The notes below the pieces were generated by a model, which searched no databases, was not told the DNA's origin, and was given only the letters and a program-made list of their open reading frames with translations. Positions 1 to 8,518 of a stretch of 8,518 nt of DNA are shown here, piece by piece. Position numbers and translations under genes: made by a program. The stretch lies in assembly GCA_017936725.1 (NCBI GenBank), contig JAGBEZ010000026.1, positions 1 through 8,518 on the forward strand, read 5' to 3'. Within the stretch, counting starts at the first letter, position 1; every line of letters begins with the position of its first letter. The DNA comes from Agathobacter sp. GTDB lineage: Bacteria > Bacillota_A > Clostridia > Lachnospirales > Lachnospiraceae.

Positions 1-33
1 ATATATATGACTTTGTCTATATGAGGGAATTCT

Positions 34-285
34 ATGAAAAAAGTGAATCGAAATGAAATTGTAGAGTCCTTTTCTATGGTTTTACAGTTTGGCTTGAATA
101 TGATGGTGCCGATAGCGCTGTGTATCGCTTTGGGCGTTTGGATTGGCGATAAATATGATATGGACTGGATTGTAATTCCTTTGTTTTTCATAGGTGCTTT
201 GGCGGGATACACGAGTATCTTCAAGATGGTGCAAAAGTATTTGAAGAAAGGGACAAAGAAGGAAGAAGATGCTAAAAAGAATTAA
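34..285 (+). CDS. AtpZ/AtpI-family small membrane protein, first gene of the ATP synthase operon
   Basis: An 83-residue protein with two predicted membrane helices, about residues 20-38 and 45-63, joined by a short acidic/aromatic turn (GDKYDMDW), and a very basic, charged C-terminal tail. This layout fits the AtpZ/AtpI-type accessory proteins often encoded just before atpB in Firmicutes. Proteins of this group have been linked to Fo assembly and to Mg2+/Ca2+ uptake, but the role of this one is inferred only. The ATG at 34 follows a GAGGG ribosome binding site at about 23-27. Its 3' end overlaps the next gene by 17 bp, which suggests coupled translation. Only 33 bases precede it, so the operon promoter cannot be judged. 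The family assignment rests on size, topology and position, not on a distinctive motif. Confidence 0.75.
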   Translation: MKKVNRNEIVESFSMVLQFGLNMMVPIALCIALGVWIGDKYDMDWIVIPLFFIGALAGYTSIFKMVQKYLKKGTKKEEDAKKN

Positions 286-730
286 CCCCGCATTACCAAG
301 TCTTATTGCGGGAATGATAATATATGGTCTGATTATCCAGTTTGCTGGAGTATGGTTCGTAGTGGACAAAATCGGTTATTCCATTGGACTTTGGTATGGA
401 GTAGCGATTGGCATCGGAATGGCGATTAATCTCGCGACCGTTATCTATGATGCGGTGACTTTCGATGGAGAGGGCAATGCCAATAAACGGGTGGCGGCAA
501 AATCTATGCTGCGCTACATTGTTGTAGTTATCCTGTTTTTTATATTGGGCTATTTTGAATTCGGTAATTTGATTACAGCATTTTTAGGAGTGATGGGGCT
601 GAAGGTTTCAGCGTATTTACAGCCACTTTTAAATAAGCTGCTAGGCAAATCGAAACGTCAGACAGAAGGAAGTTTTGATGCGGCTTCTTTTGGCGAAATA
701 GCAGAACATGATTATGAAGAAATGAAATAA
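269..730 (+). CDS. ATP synthase subunit I-like membrane protein
   Basis: A 153-residue protein with about four hydrophobic segments, near residues 9-33, 37-58, 83-103 and 105-125, followed by a hydrophilic, acidic C-terminal tail. The size, four-helix layout, the GLKVSAYLQPLLNKLLG stretch after the last helix and the position directly before atpB match the ATP synthase subunit I group. Members of that group help assemble the c-ring in some bacteria; that function is inferred here. The ATG at 269 lies inside the end of the preceding gene and is preceded by AAGGA at about 259-263, so the two are probably coupled. A 35-bp gap separates it from atpB. It might be labelled atpI, but I leave the symbol blank because two candidate accessory genes are present. 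Confidence 0.75.
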   Translation: MLKRINPALPSLIAGMIIYGLIIQFAGVWFVVDKIGYSIGLWYGVAIGIGMAINLATVIYDAVTFDGEGNANKRVAAKSMLRYIVVVILFFILGYFEFGNLITAFLGVMGLKVSAYLQPLLNKLLGKSKRQTEGSFDAASFGEIAEHDYEEMK

Positions 731-751
731 TCATAAAAAGAAAATTGAAAT

Positions 752-760
752 AAGGAGGTG
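752..760 (+). promoter_or_regulatory. Strong ribosome binding site for atpB (GTG start)
   Basis: AAGGAGGTG lies six bases or so before a GTG codon at 766. It is close to a full match to the 16S rRNA tail and supports the non-ATG start. The next in-frame ATG is about 16 codons further on and lacks such a site. Confidence 0.8.
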
Positions 761-765
761 ACTTT

Positions 766-1500
766 GTGAATCAAGCGATTTTATTGTCGCAATCAGCAGA
801 CATCGACTTTATGATTCATGGGATTATTCCTATCGAATTCATGGGAACGACGGTTTGGATTACGACATCGCATGCCTGTATTTTGATTGTTATGGCAATT
901 ATCACCGGTTTTTGCATTTGGGCGAATCGCGTTTTGAAGAAGGCTACCGAAGTTCCGGGTAATGCACAAAATGTGGTTGAGTTGATTGTCGAGTTATTGC
1001 AAAACATGGTACAGGGATCTATGGGAAAATGGGCTCCAGGATTTGTTAATTATATCGGTACGATATTTATTTTCATACTGATTAGTAACATTTCTGGATT
1101 GATAGGTCTTAGACCACCTACAGCCGATTATGGAACAACACTTTGTTTAGGTCTGATTACATTCACCCTGATTCACATCAATACATTTAAGCATCAGAGT
1201 TTAAAACAGATATGGATCGACAAATGTTCACCATTGCCACCATGGCTGCCGATTTGGCTGCCGATTAACTTAATCAGTGATATCGCGATTCCGATTTCGT
1301 TGTCACTTCGTTTGTTTGCCAACGTATTATCAGGAACGGTTATGATGGCATTGGTTTATGGACTGCTGCAGATGTTCGCACTTGTGTGGCCAGCGGCACT
1401 CCATGTATACTTTGACTTGTTCTCAGGAGCAATTCAGACATACGTATTCTGTATGTTAACTATGACATACATCGCAAATGCCTGCGGAGACGCAGATTAG
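766..1500 (+). CDS. atpB: F1Fo ATP synthase subunit a
   Basis: This 244-residue integral membrane protein forms the ion half-channels of Fo beside the c-ring. The essential stator arginine is Arg182 in ISLSLRLFANVLSG (about 177-190), equivalent to E. coli aArg210. The conserved C-terminal helix is also visible as GAIQTYVFCMLTMTYI (221-236). RPPTADYGTTLCLGL (116-130) is the usual PPT-D region at the start of a middle helix. Five to six hydrophobic helices can be seen, about 35-54, 95-115, 123-140, 164-200, 202-218 and 220-238. The length is normal for a Firmicute a subunit. The start is GTG, chosen for the strong ribosome binding site at 752-760. A 43-bp gap separates it from atpE. Confidence 0.97.
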   Translation: MNQAILLSQSADIDFMIHGIIPIEFMGTTVWITTSHACILIVMAIITGFCIWANRVLKKATEVPGNAQNVVELIVELLQNMVQGSMGKWAPGFVNYIGTIFIFILISNISGLIGLRPPTADYGTTLCLGLITFTLIHINTFKHQSLKQIWIDKCSPLPPWLPIWLPINLISDIAIPISLSLRLFANVLSGTVMMALVYGLLQMFALVWPAALHVYFDLFSGAIQTYVFCMLTMTYIANACGDAD

Positions 1501-1513
1501 AAACAAAGAATAA

Positions 1514-1798
<285 letters not shown>

Positions 1799-1832
1799 AA
1801 TTTTCCCCGAAAAATGAAAGGAGAGTAAGACA

Positions 1833-2347
1833 TTGCTGGCAAGTCAAACTTTTTTATTTAATTTAGACCCTCAGCTGATTTTTGATGTTTTGCTCATGGC
1901 AATAGCCCTTTTAGTGCTTTTTATCATCGCTTCCAACCTGTTATTTAATCCTGCGAGAAAATTACTTCAGGATAGACAGGATCGTATCGCAAAGGATATT
2001 TCCGATGCGAAGGAAGCTTCGGAAAGTGCAGCAGGCTTAAAAGCCGAGTATGAAAGCAAGCTGAAGAATATTGACAAAGAAGCAGAAGCAATTCTTAGCG
2101 AAGCTCGTCAGAAGGCCTTGAAAAACGAACAGCGTATCGTGGATGAGGCAAAAGAAGAAGCTCGCCGCATTATCAAACATGCACAGGAAGAAGCGCTGCT
2201 CGAAAAGAAACATGCAATGGATGACGTAAAGAAAGAAATCGTTACGGTTGCATCATTAATGGCACAGAAGGTTGTCTCAGCATCTATCGATACAGAAGTA
2301 CAAGATACGTTGATTGATGAGACCTTGAAGGAAATGGGTGATTCAAC

Positions 2348-2360
<13 letters not shown>
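1833..2360 (+). CDS. atpF: F1Fo ATP synthase subunit b (TTG start)
   Basis: This 175-residue peripheral-stalk subunit has one N-terminal membrane helix (about residues 14-37) followed by a long charged helix rich in Ala, Glu, Lys and Arg (about 45-160). That helix forms the dimeric stator coiled coil joining subunit a to delta and alpha. The basic patch NPARKLLQDRQDRI just after the membrane helix is typical of the family. The start is TTG at 1833, with AAAGGAGAG at 1817-1825 correctly spaced. No ATG gives a full-length reading frame, and the ATG at 1814 opens a four-codon frame that ends within the ribosome binding site. The 3' end overlaps atpH by 13 bp, indicating coupled expression. Confidence 0.95.
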
Positions 2361-4416
<2,056 letters not shown>

Positions 4417-4440
4417 AACGGCAGAAAGCAGGTGTGAGAT

Positions 4441-5298
4441 ATGGCTTCCATGCGCGAGATTAAGCGTAGAAAAAACAGTGTCACAAGCACCCAGCAGATT
4501 ACAAAGGCTATGAAGCTGGTTTCTACCGTTAAATTGCAGAAAGCAAGAACCAAAGCCGAAAGGACAAATCCTTATACGGACCAGATGTATAAAACCGTAA
4601 GCTCCATGATGAGAAAGAGCGGAAATATCATCCACCCATATTTGACGGCTGGTGAGTCACAGCGAAAGGCTGTGATTGTCATCACATCGAATAGAGGTCT
4701 TGCAGGTGGATACAATTCCAATATCGTAAAACTTATCACAAATGGAGATTGGGCGAAAGAAGATCTCGATATCTATGCATTGGGTTCAAAAGGATATGAT
4801 GCATTATCCCGTCGCGGTTATAACATCAAGGAAAATCGTTCGGATATTATGGATGATCCAACCTATGAAGACGCTATGAATCTTTGCAAGGTAGTACTCG
4901 ATTCCTTTGCAAATGGCGAAGTTGGTGAAATTTATTTGGCATATACACATTTTAAGAATACGGTAACCCATATTCCTACTTTGAGAAAACTGCTTCCAGT
5001 AGATACGGAAGGTTTTGAAGAAGCAGAAGTAGATGATAATGTGATGATGAATTTCGAGCCAACTACCGAAGAAGCGTTGGATATGATTATTCCAAAATAT
5101 GTAACAAGCCTTTTCTATGGCGCACTCGTAGAGTCAGTAGCCAGTGAAAACGGTGCACGTATGCAGGCGATGGATTCTGCTACCAGCAATGCAGATGAAA
5201 TTATTAGTGATTTGACACTGAAATTTAATAGAGCCCGTCAGGGCGCAATTACGCAGGAGCTTACGGAAATTATTGCCGGAGCGAATGCGATTAATTAG
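4441..5298 (+). CDS. atpG: F1Fo ATP synthase subunit gamma
   Basis: This 285-residue central-stalk rotor shaft turns inside the alpha/beta hexamer. The two coiled-coil helices are at the ends: the N-terminal one starts MASMREIKRRKNSVTSTQQI and the C-terminal one includes SENGARMQAMDSATSNADEI (235-254) and NRARQGAITQELTEIIAGA (263-281), the family signature. The middle Rossmann-like domain contains ITSNRGLAGGYN (81-92). AGGTG at 4430-4434 is well spaced from the ATG. The gene is intact and of usual length. It is followed by an unusually long 199-bp gap that holds an inverted-repeat element, so it is the last gene before the only real break in the operon. Confidence 0.96.
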   Translation: MASMREIKRRKNSVTSTQQITKAMKLVSTVKLQKARTKAERTNPYTDQMYKTVSSMMRKSGNIIHPYLTAGESQRKAVIVITSNRGLAGGYNSNIVKLITNGDWAKEDLDIYALGSKGYDALSRRGYNIKENRSDIMDDPTYEDAMNLCKVVLDSFANGEVGEIYLAYTHFKNTVTHIPTLRKLLPVDTEGFEEAEVDDNVMMNFEPTTEEALDMIIPKYVTSLFYGALVESVASENGARMQAMDSATSNADEIISDLTLKFNRARQGAITQELTEIIAGANAIN

Positions 5299-5306
5299 GT
5301 TAATAG

Positions 5307-5471
5307 TTCAGACCTGCCGAGAAACATGACAAGCTGTGTGCAAACTTGTTTGCAAAACAGATTGGCAGTTTCTCGATTGGCGGAACGCCCCTTCGTGAGC
5401 AAAATCAGATGCAAAGCATCTGTTAATTCTGCGTAGCAGAATATTTTGCGAATAGAAGGTGCAGGGCTGAA
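5307..5471 (+). repeat. 165-bp terminal-inverted-repeat element with nested hairpins, inside the operon
   Basis: The ends TTCAGACCTGC (5307-5317) and GCAGGGCTGAA (5461-5471) are inverted copies of each other with one mismatch in 11. Inside lie a stem CGAGAAAC/GTTTCTCG (5318-5325 with 5368-5375) enclosing a TGCAAA/TTTGCA hairpin (5339-5354), a small GGCG-GAA-CGCC hairpin (5379-5389), and a three-way junction (5399-5449). No open reading frame of note is present. Small size, terminal inverted repeats, dense self-pairing and a site between two operon genes resemble a MITE or ERIC-like dispersed repeat. A structured leader or RNA-processing element for atpD is the alternative. No convincing target-site duplication is visible. 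Confidence 0.6.
5399..5449 (+). other. Three-way-junction RNA fold (substructure of the 165-bp element)
   Basis: An outer 7-bp stem GCAAAAT/ATTTTGC (5399-5405 with 5443-5449) encloses two perfect 7-bp hairpins. These are CAGATGC-AAA-GCATCTG (5406-5422) and ATTCTGC-GTA-GCAGAAT (5426-5442), separated by three bases (TTA). All 21 base pairs are Watson-Crick. The junction is read directly from the sequence; that it forms in RNA is inferred. Confidence 0.6.
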
Positions 5472-5479
5472 TAAATTAG

Positions 5480-6887
<1,408 letters not shown>

Positions 6888-6889
<2 letters not shown>

Positions 6890-6893
6890 GAGG
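6888..6893 (+). promoter_or_regulatory. Ribosome binding site of atpC, overlapping the atpD stop
   Basis: AGGAGG begins within the TAG stop of atpD and lies five bases before the ATG at 6899. It includes the first base of the possible GTG start at 6893, which rules that start out. Confidence 0.8.
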
Positions 6894-6898
6894 TGCCT

Positions 6899-7300
6899 AT
6901 GGCAGAAATATTTAGAGTAGAGATTATTACTCCAGACCGCATCTTTTTTGAAGGAGAAGCAGAGTTTTTGGAATTTACCACTGCAGCGGGTGATGTAGGT
7001 ATCTATGCAAAGCATATTCCTATGACCACCGTGCTTGCACCAGGAGCAGTTATCATCCATAAAGATGGCGACGAAACTGTGGCAGCAGTGCACTCGGGCT
7101 TTGCAGAGGTCCTTGGCGATAAAGTAACACTTCTCGCAGAAATAGCGGAATGGCCAGATGAAATCGATGTGTCTCGTGCCGAAGCGGCAAAGGCACGTGC
7201 AGAGGAGCATCTTGCAAACAAAACGATGGGAACCGATGTTAAACGTGCGGAGTATGCACTACGCAAAGCATTGACTCGTCTCGATGTAGCAGGAAAATAG
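6899..7300 (+). CDS. atpC: F1Fo ATP synthase subunit epsilon
   Basis: This 133-residue rotor subunit couples gamma to the c-ring and can act as an inhibitory brake. The N-terminal beta-sandwich (about 1-84) includes EFTTAAGDVGIYAKHIPMTT, the usual G-x-x-x-x-x-H-x-P region. The C-terminal two-helix hairpin (about 88-130) carries IDVSRAEAAKARAEEHL and VKRAEYALRKALTRLDVA. The first contains the I(L)DxxRA motif (Ile89, Asp90, Arg93, Ala94) that binds ATP in Bacillus epsilon subunits. The start is ATG 6899; an upstream GTG at 6893 falls inside the ribosome binding site. It is the last gene of the operon, with a terminator 13 bp downstream. Confidence 0.95.
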   Translation: MAEIFRVEIITPDRIFFEGEAEFLEFTTAAGDVGIYAKHIPMTTVLAPGAVIIHKDGDETVAAVHSGFAEVLGDKVTLLAEIAEWPDEIDVSRAEAAKARAEEHLANKTMGTDVKRAEYALRKALTRLDVAGK

Positions 7301-7313
7301 AAATGATGAAAAG

Positions 7314-7343
7314 GTCCAGCCCATAGGGGCTGGACTTATTTTT
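7314..7343 (+). terminator. Intrinsic terminator of the ATP synthase operon
   Basis: A perfect 9-bp GC-rich stem, GTCCAGCCC (7314-7322) with GGGCTGGAC (7327-7335), has a four-base loop (ATAG) and is followed by TTATTTTT (7336-7343). This is a textbook Rho-independent terminator, 13 bp after the atpC stop. Confidence 0.95.
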
Positions 7344-7384
7344 GTGGAGCGAAGCGTGTGTGACGAGAGAAGTGAGACATGTAG

Positions 7385-7535
7385 TTAGGTCTGTGAGGGA
7401 TTGTATACATGCTGAGGGAAAGGCGGAAAATAGATTAGGTCAGTGGGAGATTGTATACATGCTGAGGGAAAGGCGGAAAATAGATTAGGTCAGTGGGAGA
7501 TTGTATACACGTTGAGGGAAAGTCAGAAAAACCGA
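7385..7535 (+). repeat. 50-bp tandem repeat, three clear copies
   Basis: Copies start at TTAGGT in 7385, 7435 and 7485. Copies 1 and 2 differ at only three bases, all within 7391-7400 versus 7441-7450. Copy 3 has several changes and one extra base. Two weaker copies continue from 7536 (TTAGGTCTAGGAGAAGATT, then a GGAGGGAAA block) and 7608 (TTAGGTCTAAGAGAGAAT). The shared core includes ATTGTATACAT and TGAGGGAAAG. The period is not a multiple of three, and no reading frame is kept, so it is non-coding. Confidence 0.9.
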
Positions 7536-7604
7536 TTAGGTCTAGGAGAAGATTTGTTTGAATGGAGGGAAACTTAAATTGGAATATGGTAAGAATGAAA
7601 CAGA

Positions 7605-7648
7605 AAATTAGGTCTAAGAGAGAATGAATTCACTTGTAGACCTAATTT
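7605..7648. repeat. 12-bp perfect inverted repeat built on the TTAGGTCTA motif
   Basis: AAATTAGGTCTA (7605-7616) pairs perfectly with TAGACCTAATTT (7637-7648) across a 20-base spacer. A further inverted copy, TAGACCTAA, is at 7728-7736. It could be a transcript hairpin, a two-site protein binding region or a remnant mobile-element end. There is no good T tract after it, so it is a poor terminator candidate. Confidence 0.65.
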
Positions 7649-7782
7649 CGCATTTTAAATAGCAATGGTGGCGAAAAAATCTATAATCTTTACGAGAATT
7701 TTCCCTAGGAGAAAATAGAATTTTGTATAGACCTAAACGAAAATTAAATGAAGATAGATGATGAAGCATAGTCGAAAATATC

Positions 7783-7811
7783 TTTACACAGACCAGGACA
7801 ATTGTTATAAT
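7783..7811 (+). promoter_or_regulatory. Sigma-A-type promoter before the decayed nuclease-like gene
   Basis: TTTACA (7783-7788) and TATAAT (7806-7811) are separated by exactly 17 bases. TGT directly precedes the -10 hexamer, giving an extended -10. A strong AAGGAGGT ribosome binding site follows at about 7830-7837. The signals are well preserved although the gene they serve is broken. Confidence 0.8.
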
Positions 7812-7855
7812 GAAATAAATATTTTGACAAAGGAGGTTTTATTATTTATAAGCGA

Positions 7856-8023
7856 ATGACAGAAGCACGCGAGCAGATAATCAAGAAAATGCATGGAATT
7901 GAACGGCAGCAAAAGAAGTTACCCGAAGGAAAATTGATTTGCTCGCACACCGGAAAATACTGCAAATGGGAATGCAGTAATGGAAAAACGAAAACATATA
8001 TCCCCAAAATCCAGAACATTTAA
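7856..8023 (+). CDS. N-terminal fragment of the nuclease-like gene (55 residues)
   Basis: This short frame opens with MTEAREQIIKKMHGIERQ, a charged helix, and then LPEGKLICSHTGKYCKWECS and a YIPK motif close to the stop. Three cysteines (in LIC, KYC, WEC) and a glycine-rich turn suggest a small beta-rich fold. The ATG at 7856 is 19 bases after the ribosome binding site, too far for good initiation; a start at the ATT in 7844 would be better spaced but is a rare initiation codon. Whether any product is made is doubtful. I would treat it as part of the pseudogene. Confidence 0.5.
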   Translation: MTEAREQIIKKMHGIERQQKKLPEGKLICSHTGKYCKWECSNGKTKTYIPKIQNI

Positions 8024-8049
8024 CTCAAAAGATTGGGCCAAATGAATTT

Positions 8050-8376
8050 GTGCGTTCAAAATCAGAAGCAATGATCGCAAAGGTGTTAAAACAACATAAG
8101 ATTCCATATCGATACGAGGAAAAATTGTTGTTAGATGAAATAGAACTGTATCCTGATTTTACAATTCGACATCCTAAAACAGGAGAAATGTATTATTGGG
8201 AACATTTTGGATTGCTCGATAAGCCGGATTATGTGCGAAAGATGCACTTTAAATTAAAGATATTCACAAAGCACAATATTATGCCAGGGATCAATTTAAT
8301 TACAACATATGAGAATCAAGATGTACCACTGACGTTTGAAATGATAGAAATGATGGTTAAATACTATTTTTTGTAA
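8050..8376 (+). CDS. C-terminal fragment: PD-(D/E)XK nuclease-like domain (108 residues)
   Basis: Read from a GTG at 8050, the protein begins VRSKSEAMIAKVL and continues with YPDFTI (34-39), YYWEHFGLLDKPDY (48-61) and INLITTYE (81-88). Glu6, Asp36 and Glu51 with His52 fit the layout of a PD-(D/E)XK-type nuclease core, with His where Lys is common, as in some helicase-linked members. The frame is open upstream to 7981 and encodes YPQNPEHLTQKIGPNEF, which also looks like family sequence. GTG 8050 is therefore probably not a real start, and no ribosome binding site precedes it. Catalytic activity is unproven and unlikely for this fragment alone. Confidence 0.55.
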   Translation: MRSKSEAMIAKVLKQHKIPYRYEEKLLLDEIELYPDFTIRHPKTGEMYYWEHFGLLDKPDYVRKMHFKLKIFTKHNIMPGINLITTYENQDVPLTFEMIEMMVKYYFL

Positions 8377-8397
8377 GATAAATTGATAAAAATACTA

Positions 8398-8437
8398 TTG
8401 ACAAGTGTGTATATATGCTGTATATATGTATATACAC
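8398..8437 (+). promoter_or_regulatory. Promoter with overlapping palindromic operator candidate
   Basis: TTGACA (8398-8403), a perfect -35 box, is followed after 17 bases by TATATA (8421-8426). An inverted repeat GTGTATATA (8407-8415) / TATATACAC (8429-8437) flanks and covers the -10 region, where a repressor would block RNA polymerase. A separate TATAAT at 8466-8471 has no matching -35 box. The promoter is well supported; the operator role is inferred. Confidence 0.65.
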
Positions 8438-8498
8438 AGATATAAAAGCAAGACGTAACGAAATGTATAATACAAAGAAAAGTCAGGAGAGCTAACAC

Positions 8499-8518
8499 AT
8501 GATTAAATTAGATAGAAT
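8499..8518 (+). CDS. Start of an unidentified gene, cut by the window end
   Basis: The ATG at 8499 has an AGGAG at 8485-8489, nine bases upstream, and begins MIKLDR. Only six full codons are visible, so no function can be assigned. The palindromic operator candidate upstream and an N-terminus of the type seen in some GntR/YtrA regulators make an autoregulated regulator one possibility, but this is weak. Confidence 0.55.

Larger units (their letters stand above)
7344..7782. other. Gene-free intergenic region rich in repeats
   Basis: About 440 bases hold no credible gene on either strand. The stretch is purine-rich on the + strand up to about 7620. It contains the 50-bp tandem repeat, the dispersed TTAGGTC motifs and a 12-bp inverted repeat listed separately. 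An imperfect hairpin ATTTTC/GAAAAT around CCTAGG (7698-7716) is also visible. A TATAAT at 7682-7687 has no fitting -35 box. Confidence 0.6.
7844..8376 (+). pseudogene. Decayed PD-(D/E)XK nuclease-like gene with lost start and internal deletion
   Basis: Two fragments in different frames look like the two ends of one protein family that I recognise from Lachnospiraceae genomes. Intact members, from memory, have an N-terminal part with LPxGxLxC and GKYxKW...YIPK motifs, then a helical middle, then a VRSKSE...YPDFTI...YYWEHFG domain. Here the N-terminal part ends at 8023, the C-terminal part is open from 7981, and the middle (perhaps around 100 codons) is missing. Seven bases after the AGGAGG (7831-7836) the codon is ATT (7844), where a start codon would be expected. 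The frame then reads TATAAGCGAATGACA, with a first ATG only at 7856. The function of the family is not established. A short-lived sequencing error cannot explain the missing middle. Confidence 0.7.

Noticed and set aside
1..33. AT-rich start of the window as the operon promoter
   Set aside because: TATATA-like bases are present, but only 33 bases are visible and no -35 box can be checked.
5406..5450. Terminator between atpG and atpD
   Set aside because: The hairpins are AT-rich and not followed by a proper T tract, and atpD has no separate promoter that I could identify.
6893..6898. GTG 6893 as the atpC start
   Set aside because: It lies within AGGAGGTG, the ribosome binding site itself; ATG 6899 is correctly spaced.
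7385..7535. Possible CRISPR array
   Set aside because: The 50-bp units follow each other directly with no unique spacers, and unit 3 onward decays along its whole length. It is a tandem repeat.
7682..7687. TATAAT as a promoter -10 box
   Set aside because: No -35-like sequence lies 16-18 bases upstream, and no gene follows before the better promoter at 7783.
7919..8107. Minus-strand 62-codon frame under the decayed gene
   Set aside because: The + strand shows recognisable protein motifs in the same place, and the minus frame has no recognisable features.

Overview
The window carries a complete F1Fo ATP synthase operon on the + strand, followed by a repeat-rich intergenic region, a decayed gene and the first codons of another gene. 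Gene order (accessory genes, then a, c, b, delta, alpha, gamma, beta, epsilon), strong AGGAGG ribosome binding sites, moderately AT-rich DNA and the protein sequences point to an anaerobic Firmicute, most likely a Lachnospiraceae (Clostridium cluster XIVa) gut bacterium. That assignment rests on recognition of sequence style, not on a search.

Positions 34-7300 hold ten genes: a small AtpZ/AtpI-type membrane protein, an ATP synthase subunit I-like protein, then atpB, atpE, atpF, atpH, atpA, atpG, atpD and atpC. Many junctions overlap or are very tight (17 bp, 13 bp, a 4-bp ATGA overlap, and an atpC ribosome binding site on the atpD stop codon), so the genes are co-transcribed and partly translationally coupled. 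All catalytic and rotor motifs inspected are intact. The c subunit carries the full set of residues that bind Na+ in sodium-driven synthases (Gln31, Val62, Glu64, Thr65, Thr66, Tyr69), so the enzyme is predicted to be Na+-coupled. The epsilon subunit keeps the ATP-binding I(L)DxxRA motif. An intrinsic terminator at 7314-7343 closes the operon.

The one interruption is a 199-bp gap between atpG and atpD. It holds a 165-bp element (5307-5471) bounded by 11-bp imperfect inverted repeats and filled with nested hairpins, including a well-formed three-way junction. It looks like a MITE/ERIC-type mobile repeat or a structured RNA element inside the operon.

From 7344 to about 7780 there is no gene. 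The stretch contains a 50-bp tandem repeat (three good copies and about two decayed ones), a TTAGGTC motif in five direct and two inverted copies, and a 12-bp perfect inverted repeat. A good promoter and ribosome binding site at 7783-7836 then lead into the remains of a PD-(D/E)XK nuclease-like gene (7844-8376). It has lost its start codon and its middle, and its two ends are now in different frames. The window ends with a consensus-like promoter overlapped by a GTGTATATA/TATATACAC palindrome and the first six codons of a further gene.
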